A stretch of 64,000 bases of DNA, taken from the NCBI GenBank assembly GCA_036563485.1, contig DATCMI010000001.1, positions 1,489,501 through 1,553,500 of the forward strand, read 5' to 3'. This stretch comes from Sphingomicrobium sp. (GTDB taxonomy: Bacteria > Pseudomonadota > Alphaproteobacteria > Sphingomonadales > Sphingomonadaceae). Positions 17,189-26,433 of this stretch are shown here, piece after piece (the first letter of the stretch is position 1; every line of letters starts with the position of its first letter). The translations under genes were made by a program, and so were the position numbers. The notes beneath the pieces were generated by a model that was not told the origin of the DNA, did not search any database, and saw nothing but the letters and a program-made list of their open reading frames with translations.

Positions 17189-17255
17189 TCTATTCCTTCA
17201 TCAAATCTTCGTGGGCCGAGCCTGTCCTCAAGGCGGGTTCGCCGCCTTTAAGACC

Positions 17256-17900
17256 TCAGTCCGGGCCAGTGAAAGCCAGCCACCGGGCAAGCGCGTGACG
17301 GACACGCGACGCGGCGGCAGGATCGGTCAGGGCGACATGTACCACATTTTCGCGCCCGAGCGCCATCGACAAGATAGGGCGCGGCTCAGGGAATATCACC
17401 CCCTGAGCCTCTCCGCCGCCGACCCGCCACGCCTGGTCCATGCGCTTGCGCCCGTCTTCGCCGGCGTCGGCGGCGTGGATCAGCATGTGGACCTTGCCGG
17501 TGCGGGCAGCCGTTTCGACGCGCTCGGCGCCGGTGACGAGCTTGCCCGAGCGAGCCTCCATGCCGAGGCGGTCCAGAGTCGCTTGGCGAAGCGCGGCCGC
17601 GGTCCGTTCGCCGAGATCCGACGGGACCTGCACGTCGCCGGTTTTGAAGGCGCGGGCGAGCGCGGCCTTGAGCTTGCCCTTGGCGTTCGCCTCGTCGAGT
17701 TCGCCGCGGCCGACCCCGATCCAGGCGCCGCGGCCGGGTGCCTTGGCGCGAACGTCGGGCGCGACGGTTCCGTCCGGGCCGAGGGCGAGCCGGATCAGCT
17801 CTTCCTTGGTGCCCTTGCGGCGCGAGAGGACGCACGTCCGTTCCGGGACGTGGGGTTCCTTGTTTGCTAGCGCGCGCCTTTCATCGGGTTTGGTCCGCAA
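17256..17900 (-). CDS. ylxR: YlxR/RnpM-type RNA-binding protein with L7Ae-like C-terminal domain
   Basis: This is 214 residues. The N-terminal half has the YlxR signature 'PERTCVLSRRKGTKEELIRLAL' region and 'GRGAWIGV'; the C-terminal half ('SGKLVTGAERVETAARTGKV') resembles L7Ae-like RNA-binding domains, a fusion common in alphaproteobacteria. YlxR proteins bind RNA and have been linked to RNase P control in Firmicutes; the role here is not shown. It lies between nusA and infB and overlaps the small tautomerase gene by 20 bases. Confidence 0.9.
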   Translation of the reverse strand: MRTKPDERRALANKEPHVPERTCVLSRRKGTKEELIRLALGPDGTVAPDVRAKAPGRGAWIGVGRGELDEANAKGKLKAALARAFKTGDVQVPSDLGERTAAALRQATLDRLGMEARSGKLVTGAERVETAARTGKVHMLIHAADAGEDGRKRMDQAWRVGGGEAQGVIFPEPRPILSMALGRENVVHVALTDPAAASRVRHALARWLAFTGPD

Positions 17901-18111
17901 GTGCGTCCTCCCCCTGACGGCGCTTGCGCCACTCGTCGGTCAGCATTCCGGCGAAGCCCCAATTTTCCTCAGCGACCTCGGCGATGACGACATGAATATG
18001 TTCGGGCTTCTTGCCCAGAGTGTCGACGAGCGAACGAGTCACGTCAGCGACGAGCGCGCGTTTTTGGTCGCGCGTCGCTCCTGCCGTGATCTCGATCCGC
18101 ACGTAAGGCAT
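17881..18111 (-). CDS. 4-oxalocrotonate tautomerase-family protein
   Basis: This is 76 residues beginning Met-Pro-Tyr; after removal of methionine, Pro1 is the catalytic base of this superfamily. 'VRIEITAGATRDQKRALVADVT' is the typical strand-helix unit, and 'HIHVVIAEVAEENWGFAG' ends the fold. The substrate is unknown. It sits inside the nusA-infB operon, overlapping nusA by one base and ylxR by 20 bases, an unusual place for a catabolic fold. Confidence 0.9.
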   Translation of the reverse strand: MPYVRIEITAGATRDQKRALVADVTRSLVDTLGKKPEHIHVVIAEVAEENWGFAGMLTDEWRKRRQGEDALADQTR

Positions 18112-19745
18112 CAGGCCGGCGTTTCCTCCGTCGACTGGCTTTCGCCGGCTTCGCTCGAAGCTGCATCCTCGTCCTCGAACCAGTGGGCGCGGGCGGCCAT
18201 GATGATCTCATTGCCCTGCTCGTCGCTGAGCGCAAAATCAGCAAGGATGCCGCCCTTGTCCTCTGGACGATTGCTCGGCTCGCGCTGGCGGCGCTGTTCC
18301 GGGCGCTTCTTCTGGACCAGCTCGTCGGTCGCCAGGTCGGCAAGGTCGTCGAGCGTCTTGATCCCCGCCTTGCCGAGCGTGACCAGCATCGCTTCGGTGA
18401 GGTGCGGGATCTCGGCCAACGCATCTTCGACGCCGAGGGCGCGGCGCTCTTCGCGGGACGCGGCTTCGCGGCGGTCGAGCGCTTCGGTCGCGCGGCTCTG
18501 GAGTTCGGCGGCGATGTCGTCGTCCAGGCCTTCGATTGAGGCGATTTCGTCCTGTTCGACGTAGGCGACTTCCTCGAGGCTGGTGAAGCCTTCGGCGACC
18601 AGCAGCTGCGACAGCGTCTCGTCGACGTCGAGCTCGGTCTGAAACATCTCGGTCCGCTCGACGAACTCGCGCTGGCGCTTCTCGCTCGCGTCCGCCTCGG
18701 TGAGGATGTCGATCTGCGAGTTGGTCAGCTGCGACGCGAGGCGGACGTTCTGGCCGCGACGGCCGATGCCGAGGCTGAGCTGGTCGTCAGGGACGACGAC
18801 TTCGATGCGATTGTCTTCTTCGTCGATGACGACGCGGCTGACGGTCGCCGGCTGAAGCGCGTTGACGACGAAGGTCGCCCGGTCTTCCGACCAGGGAATG
18901 ATGTCGATCTTCTCGCCCTGAAGCTCCTGGACCACGGCCTGGACGCGGCTACCCTTCATGCCGACGCAGGCGCCGACCGGGTCGATCGAGCTGTCGTGGC
19001 TGATGACGCCGATCTTGGCGCGGCTGCCCGGGTCGCGGGCCGCGGCCTTGATCTCGATGATGCCGTCGTAAATCTCGGGCACTTCCTGCGCGAACAGCTT
19101 CTTCATGAAGTCGGGGTGGGCGCGGCTGAGGAAGATTTGCGGGCCGCGGGCTTCGCGGGCGACGCGCAGGATCACCGAACGGATGCGATCCCCGACGCGG
19201 ACCATTTCGCGCGGGATCTGCTGGTCGCGGCGGATCACGCCCTCGGCGCGGCCGAGGTCGACGACGACGTGGCCGAACTCGACGCGCTTGACGACGCCGG
19301 TGATCACTTCGCCGACCCGGTCCTTGAACTCTTCATACTGGCGCTCGCGCTCGGCATCGCGGACCTTTTGGAAGATCACCTGCTTGGCGGCCTGCGCAGC
19401 GATGCGGCCGAATTCGATCGGCGGCAGCGGATCGACGATGAAGTCGCCGACGACGGCGCCCTTCTGGAGCTTCTGCGCGCCCTTTAGGTCGACCTGCTTG
19501 AAGTGATCCTCCGGCTCCTCGACGACTTCGAGGACGCGCCACAGGCGAAGGTCGCCGGTGTCCGGATCGAGCTTCGCACGGATGTCGTTCTCGGCGCCGT
19601 AGCGGGCGCGGGCGGCGCGCTGGATCGCGTCTTCCATCGCCTCAATGACGATGCCCTTGTCGATCAGCTTTTCGCGGGCGACGGCGTCGGCGATCGCGAT
19701 CAGCTCGGCCTTGTTGGCGCTGACGGCAGCGGGTGCGGTGGCCAT
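18111..19745 (-). CDS. nusA: Transcription termination/antitermination protein NusA
   Basis: This is 544 residues. In order they form the N-terminal RNA polymerase-binding domain, an S1 domain ('[19 protein letters not shown]'), two KH domains ('[18 protein letters not shown]' and '[15 protein letters not shown]') and C-terminal acidic helix-hairpin repeats. NusA affects pausing, termination and antitermination. It overlaps rimP by one base and is followed by the tautomerase gene by a one-base overlap. The last 40 residues (acidic, ser/glu rich) are variable. Confidence 0.98.
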   Translation of the reverse strand: MATAPAAVSANKAELIAIADAVAREKLIDKGIVIEAMEDAIQRAARARYGAENDIRAKLDPDTGDLRLWRVLEVVEEPEDHFKQVDLKGAQKLQKGAVVGDFIVDPLPPIEFGRIAAQAAKQVIFQKVRDAERERQYEEFKDRVGEVITGVVKRVEFGHVVVDLGRAEGVIRRDQQIPREMVRVGDRIRSVILRVAREARGPQIFLSRAHPDFMKKLFAQEVPEIYDGIIEIKAAARDPGSRAKIGVISHDSSIDPVGACVGMKGSRVQAVVQELQGEKIDIIPWSEDRATFVVNALQPATVSRVVIDEEDNRIEVVVPDDQLSLGIGRRGQNVRLASQLTNSQIDILTEADASEKRQREFVERTEMFQTELDVDETLSQLLVAEGFTSLEEVAYVEQDEIASIEGLDDDIAAELQSRATEALDRREAASREERRALGVEDALAEIPHLTEAMLVTLGKAGIKTLDDLADLATDELVQKKRPEQRRQREPSNRPEDKGGILADFALSDEQGNEIIMAARAHWFEDEDAASSEAGESQSTEETPA

Positions 19746-20275
19746 TAGTCTTCCTCTACTTCCTGGATTTCGTCGGCGCCTTCGGTGCTGAGCGGCGCGG
19801 TGGCGTTGATGAGTTTGTCGGTCAAGACCAGCTTGGCCGAGGCGATGTCGTTGAACGGCAGGAGATGCTCCTTGCCGCTCTTGTCGGTGAGCTTGACCTT
19901 GTGGTGCTCCACGCCCTCGAGCGTGCCGGAGAATTGCTTGCGGTTATCCCGCTGCTCGGCGAGCGTGATCCGGGCCTCATGCCCCGCCCAATCCTGAAAG
20001 TCCTTCAGGCGGGTGAGGGGACGATCGATGCCCGGCGAGCTGACCTCAAGCCGATAGGCGCCCTCGATCGGGTCGGCGAGGTCGAGGAATTCGGACAGCC
20101 GGCGCGAGATGGTCTCGCAATCGGATATGTCGAGCTGACGGGTGTCCGGCCGTTCGGCCATGATCTGGAGCGTCGGATCGGACGTGCCGCCGATCATGGC
20201 GATGCGCACGAGGTCGAAGCCCAAGGCCTTCACCTCGGGTCCGATGATCCGTTCAAGTCCGGCGATATCCGCCAC
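19745..20275 (-). CDS. rimP: Ribosome maturation factor RimP
   Basis: This is 176 residues from a GTG at 20275 preceded by GGAG; the frame continues to 20344 with residues unlike the family, so the shorter form is preferred. 'YRLEVSSPGIDRPL' is the RimP hallmark in the middle, and an Sm-like domain with 'NRKQFSGTLEGVE' follows. RimP acts in 30S assembly. It is the first gene of the nusA-infB operon. Confidence 0.95.
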   Translation of the reverse strand: MADIAGLERIIGPEVKALGFDLVRIAMIGGTSDPTLQIMAERPDTRQLDISDCETISRRLSEFLDLADPIEGAYRLEVSSPGIDRPLTRLKDFQDWAGHEARITLAEQRDNRKQFSGTLEGVEHHKVKLTDKSGKEHLLPFNDIASAKLVLTDKLINATAPLSTEGADEIQEVEED

Positions 20276-20404
20276 GCGCGCTCCATTCACCAACCAAAAC
20301 ACCCCTCGGACCGGCCCGGAGCCCCGGACCAGCCTCAGCATCAATGACGATGTCGAGGAGATGAGGGCGATATATGCCCGTGCGGCCGAGTCCGCAAGCG
20401 ATGC

Positions 20405-20890
20405 TTAGCCGGCGAGCGCGCGGTTCTCGGCGCGAATGCGGATCGCCAGGACGGCCGCGTTGAGCAAGGTGAAAATCAGCGCCACCAGCCACAGGCCGAA
20501 GACAAGCGGCAGGACGGCAATCTCGCCGATGACGACCCAATAGTTCGGGTGGTTGACGAAGCGATAGGGACCGCGGCGGACCAGCGGCGCGCCGGGAAGT
20601 ACGATGATGCGCGTCGTCCACCGCCGGCCGAGGGTCGCAAGCACCCAGATGCGGGCGAGCTCCAGGAGCACGAAGATCGCCAGCCAGAAGCCGTCCACGC
20701 CTCGGCCCGGCGCCAGCCACCACAGAGCGGCAAGCCAGAGGACATGGACCGCGACGATGAGCGGATAGTGGCCGGGCGCATGCTCCAGGGCGCCCTGGGC
20801 GACGAGACGGGCGGTGTTGCGACTGGCGAGCCACAGCTCGACGAGCCGCTCGGCAGTGACGAACAGCAGGAGTGCGACGGCCAGCCTCAC
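20405..20890 (-). CDS. Isoprenylcysteine carboxyl methyltransferase-like membrane protein
   Basis: This is 161 residues from a GTG at 20890 overlapping the polyketide synthase stop (GTGA). Four or five membrane segments are visible, and 'GPYRFVNHPNYWVVIGE' is the S-adenosylmethionine-binding motif of the ICMT family. Bacterial members next to type III polyketide synthases (Bacillus BpsB, Streptomyces SrsB) methylate alkylpyrones or alkylresorcinols, so O-methylation of the neighbour's product is the likely role. The frame upstream of 20890 belongs to the synthase gene. Confidence 0.88.
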   Translation of the reverse strand: MRLAVALLLFVTAERLVELWLASRNTARLVAQGALEHAPGHYPLIVAVHVLWLAALWWLAPGRGVDGFWLAIFVLLELARIWVLATLGRRWTTRIIVLPGAPLVRRGPYRFVNHPNYWVVIGEIAVLPLVFGLWLVALIFTLLNAAVLAIRIRAENRALAG

Positions 20891-21930
20891 GCGGCTTCGA
20901 GCAGCAGGCCCGAGCAGGTGAAGCCGGGTCCGAAGGCCGTCATCAGCGTCTTGTCGGGGAGGCCTTGTTCGAGCAGCCGCTCGAGCACGAACAGCACGGT
21001 CGGCGCGCTCATATTGCCATAGTCGCGCAACACTTCGCGCTCGAGGTTGAGCTCGCCCTGGTTGAGTGCGAGCGCGGTTTCGATGGCGTCGATCACCTTC
21101 GCGCCGCCGGGGTGTGAGCAGAAGCGGCCGATGTCTTCGCGGGCAATGCCGAGTTGGGCGCACATATCGGCCAGAGCGGCGGCGAGCTCAGCCTCGATGA
21201 AGGGCGGGATCGCGCGGTCGAAGACGACGCCGAGCCCCGGATCCTCGACACGCCAGCCCATGATCCCGAGCGAGTCCGGCCACAGCTTCTCCGCCGAGCC
21301 GGCGATGCTTGCGGCGCCATCGCCGCGCGCGCTGACGACCGCCGCCGCAGCGCCGTCGCCGAACAAGGCGGTCGCCACGACGGCGGCGGGGTCGTTGCTG
21401 TCGAGGCGGATCGAGATCGAGCAGGTCTCGACCGTCACGAACAGCCAGTTGCTTCCAGGTTCCGACGCCGCAAGGCGCGCGGCAAGCGCGAGACCGCTGA
21501 CCCCGCCCGCACAGCCGAGGCCGAAGACGGGAACTCTGCGGACGTTGCCGCGCAGTCCGATCCGGGGGCCGACACGCGCCTCGAGGCTGGGCGTGGCGAT
21601 GCCCGTGGTCGAGACGGTCACGACGCCGTCGATCTGGTCGGGATCGAGGCTCGCCTTGGCAATCGCCGCAACTGCCGCTTCCTCGAACAGGGCCTCGGCA
21701 GCTTCGAGATAGACGGCATTTCGCTCGGCCCAGCCGTGCGGCGCGGCATACCATTCGTGCGGTGCAACCAAATGGCGCTTGGCGATGCCCGCATTGTCGA
21801 ACACGCCCGATAGCTTGTCGAACAGGTTCTTGCGGGTGAAGGCGTTGCGCCCGATCTCCTTCGCCTCAGCCTGGGTGATGGCGTAAGGCGGCACCGCCGT
21901 CGCGAGCGAAAGGAGCCTGCTGTGGATCAT
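20887..21930 (-). CDS. Type III polyketide synthase (chalcone synthase-like)
   Basis: This is 347 residues. The active-site cysteine is in 'VFGLGCAGGVSG', the histidine in 'FCSHPGGAKVIDAIE', and the asparagine in 'YGNMSAPTVLFVLERLL', giving the Cys-His-Asn triad. These enzymes extend an acyl-CoA with malonyl units and cyclise it to alkylresorcinols or alkylpyrones; which one cannot be told from sequence alone. The ICMT-like methyltransferase is coupled directly downstream. A gene of this pair would give a methylated phenolic or pyrone lipid for the membrane. Confidence 0.93.
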   Translation of the reverse strand: MIHSRLLSLATAVPPYAITQAEAKEIGRNAFTRKNLFDKLSGVFDNAGIAKRHLVAPHEWYAAPHGWAERNAVYLEAAEALFEEAAVAAIAKASLDPDQIDGVVTVSTTGIATPSLEARVGPRIGLRGNVRRVPVFGLGCAGGVSGLALAARLAASEPGSNWLFVTVETCSISIRLDSNDPAAVVATALFGDGAAAAVVSARGDGAASIAGSAEKLWPDSLGIMGWRVEDPGLGVVFDRAIPPFIEAELAAALADMCAQLGIAREDIGRFCSHPGGAKVIDAIETALALNQGELNLEREVLRDYGNMSAPTVLFVLERLLEQGLPDKTLMTAFGPGFTCSGLLLEAA

Positions 21931-21991
21931 GGTGAGCCTCTAGAGCGAAGCACCTCTGTCCTCGTTCCCCCTACCGACTAAAGGATAGCAC

Positions 21992-23134
21992 ATGACCGTC
22001 CGTTCGGCCCTTCTTGCGACTGCCCTGCTCATCGCCGGGTGCGGCAGCCCGGCTTCATCGCCGGCGGCCCAGCCCGCGAGCGGCAATAGCGCGCGCCCGT
22101 TCACCACCGCTCAGGTCGCGACGTTCGATTCGCCCTGGGCGATGGATTTCCTGCCTGGCTCGGGAGTCCGCATGACCAACCGGGCGCTGGTGACGGAGCG
22201 CGGCGGCAAGCTGTGGCTGGTCGATGTCGCCACCGGGCAAAAGCAGGAGGTGAAAGGTGTCCCGGCCGTGCAGGTGGCGGGGCAGGGCGGCCTTGGCGAC
22301 GTGGTCGTCCACCCTGATTTCGCGGGCAACCAGCGCGTATATTTGAGCTTTGTCGAGCCGGGCCCGAACGGGACCAGCGGCGCAGCGGTCGGGTACGGGC
22401 GACTGCTTTTCACCAGCGCGGCCGCGCCGGGGGCGCCGGTGGGCGTGTCGCTCGACGGTTTCAAGATCATCTGGCGGCAGACGCCGAAGGTGTCGGGGGG
22501 CGGCCACTTCGGTCACCGTATCGCCTTCGCTTCGGACGGCACGATGTACGTGTCCTCAGGCGAGCGGCAGAAGATGCAGCCGGCGCAGGATCGCGGCAGC
22601 GACCTCGGCAAGGTCATTCACTTGACCGCGGAGGGACAGCCGATCGGCGGCCGGTTCGTCACCATGGGCCATCGCAATCCGCTCGGCCTCGCCTTCGCGC
22701 TGGACGGTCGTCTATGGGAAGTGGAGATGGGCCCCGAAGGCGGCGACGAGCTCAACCTCATCGTGGCGGGCCGCAACTACGGCTGGCCCGAGGCTTCGTA
22801 CGGCAGCCATTATGGCGGTGCCGAGATCGCCGACGATCATCGCGGCCGCGGCTTCGAGGAGCCGAAAATCTGGTGGAACCCGTCGATCAGCCCGTCGTCG
22901 CTCCTGATCTATTCCGGCGACCTGTTCCCGCAATGGAAAGGTGACGCGCTGATCGGCGCGCTGTCCGGCCAGGCGCTGATCCGCGTCGATGTGGACGGGG
23001 ACAAGGCGCGCAAGGTGGACCAGTGGGACATGGGCAACCGCATCCGCGCGGTCGACCAGGGGCCGCGAGGCGAGGTCTATCTGCTGGAGGACGGAGACGG
23101 CGCGCGGCTGCTGAGGCTCGAGCCGCTCAAGTAG
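21992..23134 (+). CDS. PQQ-dependent aldose sugar dehydrogenase-like lipoprotein
   Basis: This is 380 residues. The N-terminus 'ALLIAGCGS' is a lipoprotein signal with cysteine at about 17. The beta-propeller resembles soluble glucose dehydrogenase/YliI: 'GGHFGHRIAFASDGTMYVSSGER' (the first histidine being the usual catalytic base), 'GHRNPLGLAF' and 'EMGPEGGDELN'. Such enzymes oxidise aldoses in the periplasm with PQQ. No pqq biosynthesis gene is in the window. It is transcribed divergently from the polyketide synthase. Confidence 0.9.
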   Translation: MTVRSALLATALLIAGCGSPASSPAAQPASGNSARPFTTAQVATFDSPWAMDFLPGSGVRMTNRALVTERGGKLWLVDVATGQKQEVKGVPAVQVAGQGGLGDVVVHPDFAGNQRVYLSFVEPGPNGTSGAAVGYGRLLFTSAAAPGAPVGVSLDGFKIIWRQTPKVSGGGHFGHRIAFASDGTMYVSSGERQKMQPAQDRGSDLGKVIHLTAEGQPIGGRFVTMGHRNPLGLAFALDGRLWEVEMGPEGGDELNLIVAGRNYGWPEASYGSHYGGAEIADDHRGRGFEEPKIWWNPSISPSSLLIYSGDLFPQWKGDALIGALSGQALIRVDVDGDKARKVDQWDMGNRIRAVDQGPRGEVYLLEDGDGARLLRLEPLK

Positions 23135-23175
23135 AGCGGGCGAGCGCGCCGGCATCGGCCTCGATGAGAGCCGGC

Positions 23176-23361
23176 TCAATCTTCGAAGACGAAGATCCGG
23201 GGTGGCAGCGCGGCCTTGAAGCCGGGCGTGTACGTGCCCTCGAGCTTGTTCGGTTTGATCTTCGCGAGCTTGGAAGCCTGGTGCTCCGCATAGGCTTCAT
23301 AGGTTTCGTAGCGGCGCTGCCGGAACTGAGGGGAGCCGTCCCAAACCACCTCGTCGCTCAT
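23176..23361 (-). CDS. Small conserved hypothetical protein
   Basis: This is 61 residues from the ATG at 23361, which has GGAGG five bases upstream; a longer frame to 23397 has no such signal. The charged, tyrosine-rich sequence (SDEVVWDGSPQFRQRRYETY) has no membrane segment. No function is recognised. It lies just downstream of trmB on the same strand and may share its transcript. Confidence 0.65.
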   Translation of the reverse strand: MSDEVVWDGSPQFRQRRYETYEAYAEHQASKLAKIKPNKLEGTYTPGFKAALPPRIFVFED

Positions 23362-23457
23362 GCAGGCCTCCGCACATCCGTAAACAGCGCAGATCACACG
23401 CCGCGAAAAGAGGAAATCCCATTGCCCCCGGCAAGGTGACAGTCAATGTCCCGCCGC

Positions 23458-24159
23458 TCAGGCCACTCGACGGTAGCGGAGGTAATAAGGTCGGCGGCCC
23501 TGGCGTCGCGACTTGGCGCCATAACGCGTTTCGATCCACCCACCCGAAGGGTTGAGGAAATCGGCGGGCTTTTCGGCCAGCCATTCGAAGACCTGGCTGT
23601 GCCGCTGCATCACCATCAGAGACCAGTTCAAATAGGTCGGATCGTCGGTCGCGAGCCGGAACTCGCCGTTCGGCTTCAGCTTGCTTGCGAACAGCTCGAC
23701 CGGGCGGTCGTTGACCATCCGCCTTTTGGCGTGGCGGGCCTTCGGCCAGGGATCCGGGTGGAGCAGATAAAGGAAGCTCAAGGCGCCGTCCGGCACGCGC
23801 TGCAGCACCTCGAGCGCATCGCCGCGCCAGATCCGCACGTTGCGCAGATTTTTGTCGCGGATGTGGCCGAGCGCTGTGGCGACCCCGTTGAGGAAGGGCT
23901 CGGCACCAATGAACGCGTGGTCGGGCAGCATGTCGGCGCGGTCGGCGAGATGCTCGCCGGAGCCGAACCCGATCTCGAAGTGGAGCGGCGCACGCTGGCC
24001 GAACAGCCGCTCGGCGGTGATCTCGCCATCGGCGGGCACTTCGATCTGCGGCAGGAGCTTGTCGATCAGCTCCTGCTGACCGTGGCGCAGCTTGTGCCCG
24101 CTCGAGCGGCCGTACAGGCGATTGAGGGTCAGCGGGTCGCCGGGCTTGTGGGCGGTCAT
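23458..24159 (-). CDS. trmB: tRNA (guanine-N7-)-methyltransferase
   Basis: This is 233 residues. 'LHFEIGFGSGEHLADRA' is the SAM-binding motif and 'LHPDPWPKARHAKRRMV' is the TrmB signature; 'SGGWIETRYGAK' ends the fold. It makes m7G46 in tRNA variable loops. It commonly lies next to metK in alphaproteobacteria; here about 2.8 kb of plus-strand genes separates them. Confidence 0.96.
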   Translation of the reverse strand: MTAHKPGDPLTLNRLYGRSSGHKLRHGQQELIDKLLPQIEVPADGEITAERLFGQRAPLHFEIGFGSGEHLADRADMLPDHAFIGAEPFLNGVATALGHIRDKNLRNVRIWRGDALEVLQRVPDGALSFLYLLHPDPWPKARHAKRRMVNDRPVELFASKLKPNGEFRLATDDPTYLNWSLMVMQRHSQVFEWLAEKPADFLNPSGGWIETRYGAKSRRQGRRPYYLRYRRVA

Positions 24160-24215
24160 CGCCGCCGCCTAATCGCTCAAGCCGTCGTTCAGCAAGCGCG
24201 GGGCAGGATTGAGCC

Positions 24216-24572
24216 ATGAAGACGCGCATCCTCATCGCTCTGGCTGCCGGCCTCGTAGGCGCGAGCCCCGCTTATGCAAGCGGCGGGCTGGTCTGCCGAA
24301 CCGCAGGCCCGCAGCCGGTCGAAGTGGCGATGGTGATCAGCCATACGGCGATTTCCTTGGTCGTCTCCGCGCGGCTGACCGACAACGGCCGCGGGGTCGC
24401 GGTAGCGCTGGCACAATCCTGGCTGGAGCCGAATGAGGTGCGCCTCGACCTCACCGACCGCAACGCGATGCGGCATGAGTTGCGGCTCCGCGCCAAGCGC
24501 AGCGGCAGCGTTTATGATGGGTCGCTGTGGCGCAACGGCCAGCGTCGCTGGGTCCGCTGCCGCGAAGCTTAG
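24216..24572 (+). CDS. Small exported hypothetical protein
   Basis: This is 118 residues with a clear signal peptide ('MKTRILIALAAGLVGASPAYA') and a mature part of short beta-like stretches with two cysteines (C27 and one near the end, WVRCRE), which may form a disulfide. No domain is recognised. It starts 56 bases upstream-divergent from trmB and precedes the DUF2231 gene on the same strand. Confidence 0.7.
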   Translation: MKTRILIALAAGLVGASPAYASGGLVCRTAGPQPVEVAMVISHTAISLVVSARLTDNGRGVAVALAQSWLEPNEVRLDLTDRNAMRHELRLRAKRSGSVYDGSLWRNGQRRWVRCREA

Positions 24573-24633
24573 GCGCCGCTGAAGGGAACCAGTTCGCCGC
24601 CGTAGCCATTAACTTCCCGAAAAGGGGAGTTCG

Positions 24634-25077
24634 ATGGCTGACACTCTGGGGCATCGCCGCTCGCGGCCGCTCGCCATCTCCGGGCGGCGCATTGCCTCAA
24701 CGCTTCTCGCCATCCCGATTGTCTGCTTCGCCGGCGCGGTGCTGACCGACTGGGCCTATCTTGGCAGCGACGGTCATCTCACCTGGCTGTTCTTTTCGAC
24801 CTGGCTGATCCCCGCGGGTCTGGTGGTCGGCGGCTTCGCCGCGGTCGCGCTTTTGATCGACGCGGTCCGCTTGCGCGGCGGGTGGCTCGCCTTTTTGCTG
24901 TTCGTCGCAGCCTGGGCCGTCGAGCTGATCAACAGCTTCGTCCATATGCGCGACGGTTGGACCGCAGTCGCCGGGCTGGGGATCATCCTGTCAGTGATCG
25001 GAGCCGTTCTCGCATTGCTCAGTGGCTGGTTCGCTGCCGGCGACCGGCCCGTCGCGGGATGGGAGGAGCGGCGATGA
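24634..25077 (+). CDS. DUF2231 integral membrane protein
   Basis: This is 147 residues with four membrane segments and a basic N-terminus. The pattern 'RPLAISGRRIASTLLAIPIVCFAGAVLTD' corresponds to the DUF2231 '[12 protein letters not shown]' start, although the HPLHP histidines are not kept. It is coupled to the sugar dehydrogenase by an ATGA overlap. The function of DUF2231 is unknown; the context here suggests a partner of the periplasmic dehydrogenase, perhaps in electron transfer, which is speculative. Confidence 0.75.
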   Translation: MADTLGHRRSRPLAISGRRIASTLLAIPIVCFAGAVLTDWAYLGSDGHLTWLFFSTWLIPAGLVVGGFAAVALLIDAVRLRGGWLAFLLFVAAWAVELINSFVHMRDGWTAVAGLGIILSVIGAVLALLSGWFAAGDRPVAGWEERR

Positions 25078-26417
25078 TCCGGCGCTTCCTCATCAGCGCT
25101 GCGGTGCTGGCGCTCGCCGCTTGCGGCAAGAACCCGCAGCCGATCGACCCGGCTCAGCAGGTCGGCGCCAACCCGGTGCTGCCGGAGCCTGAGGAAGAGC
25201 TGATCGCCGCGGTGGGCGTCGCCAAGGTGGTCGGCTGGAAACAGGGCGAGACACCGCACGTGCCCGAAGGCTTCACGATCCGGGCAATGGCGAGCGGCCT
25301 TTCGCACCCGCGGACCGTCACCCCGCTGCCCAACGGCGACGTGCTGGTCGTGGAAAGCGACAAGGCCGGCATGGAGCCGGTCGACCGTCCCAAGGACCCG
25401 ATCCGCGACTTGATCATGAAGATGGCGCACGGCGGCGGCGGCAAGAAACCGCCACAGCCGCAGCGGATCGTCCTGCTTCGCGACGCCGATGGCGACGGCG
25501 TCGCCGAACAGCGCAGCATATTGGTCGACAAGCTCAATTCGCCGTTCGGCATCGTCATGGTTGGCGGCGACCTCTATGTGGCCAATACAGACGCGATCCT
25601 GCGCTACCCGTTCACGCCCGGGCAGACGGCGATCACGGCACGGCCGCAGAAGATCGTCGATCTGCCGGCGGGGCCCATCAATCATCATTGGACCAAGGAC
25701 CTGACGGCGAGCCCCGACGGGTCGAGGCTCTATGTCGGCATTGGTTCGAACAGCAACATCCAGGAGCGCGGAGTCGAGGCGGAAACGAACCGCGCCGCGA
25801 TCTGGGAAGTCGACCCGAAGACCGGCGCCTACAAGGTCTTCGCCAGCGGCCTGCGCAACCCCAACGGGCTGGCCTTCTACCCCGGCAGCACAACCCTGTG
25901 GGCGGTGATCAACGAACGCGACGAGCTCGGGCCGAACCTAGTGCCTGATTATCTGACCTCGGTGCGGCCGGGCGCCTTCTACGGCTGGCCGTACAGCTAT
26001 TATGGGCAGCATGTGGACCCACGAGTGCGGCCGCAGCGCCCCGACCTCGTCCGCAAGGCGGTCGCGCCGGACTATGCGCTCAGCTCGCACGTCGCGCCTT
26101 TGGGGCTCGCCTTCTACAATGGAACGAGCTTCCCGGCCGGCTTCCGCGGCGGCGCCTTCGTCGGCGAGCACGGCAGCTGGAACCGCACCGATCCCAACGG
26201 CTACCGCGTCGTCTTCATCCGATTCGAGGGCGGACGGCCGGTCGGCAAGCCGATGAACTTCGTCAGTGCCTTCCTCGACGGCAAAGGCAATGCCCGCGGG
26301 CGGCCGGTCGGGGTGGCGGTCGACCGCTCTGGCGCGCTGCTGATCGCCGACGATGTCGGCAACACGATCTGGAGAGTCACGGCCCGGCAGCCCGCCGGCG
26401 CGGCGCAACGAACCTAG
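25074..26417 (+). CDS. PQQ-dependent sugar dehydrogenase (sorbosone dehydrogenase-like) lipoprotein
   Basis: This is 447 residues from the ATG at 25074, preceded by GGGAGGAG; an earlier in-frame start would lie inside the membrane gene. The N-terminus 'AAVLALAACGKN' is a lipoprotein signal. The six-bladed propeller is seen in 'GLSHPRTVTPLPNGDVLVVES', 'GLRNPNGLAFYPGS' and 'GEHGSWNR', the L-sorbosone dehydrogenase pattern. It is flanked on both sides by DUF2231 membrane genes on the same strand, which makes a compact three-gene cassette. Confidence 0.88.
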   Translation: MIRRFLISAAVLALAACGKNPQPIDPAQQVGANPVLPEPEEELIAAVGVAKVVGWKQGETPHVPEGFTIRAMASGLSHPRTVTPLPNGDVLVVESDKAGMEPVDRPKDPIRDLIMKMAHGGGGKKPPQPQRIVLLRDADGDGVAEQRSILVDKLNSPFGIVMVGGDLYVANTDAILRYPFTPGQTAITARPQKIVDLPAGPINHHWTKDLTASPDGSRLYVGIGSNSNIQERGVEAETNRAAIWEVDPKTGAYKVFASGLRNPNGLAFYPGSTTLWAVINERDELGPNLVPDYLTSVRPGAFYGWPYSYYGQHVDPRVRPQRPDLVRKAVAPDYALSSHVAPLGLAFYNGTSFPAGFRGGAFVGEHGSWNRTDPNGYRVVFIRFEGGRPVGKPMNFVSAFLDGKGNARGRPVGVAVDRSGALLIADDVGNTIWRVTARQPAGAAQRT

Positions 26418-26433
26418 GAACAGGAGAGAGAGC

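Noticed and set aside
15791-17251. 486-residue open frame antisense to infB
   Set aside because: It mirrors the Ala/Glu/Arg-rich linker of IF-2 and has no start signal or domain.
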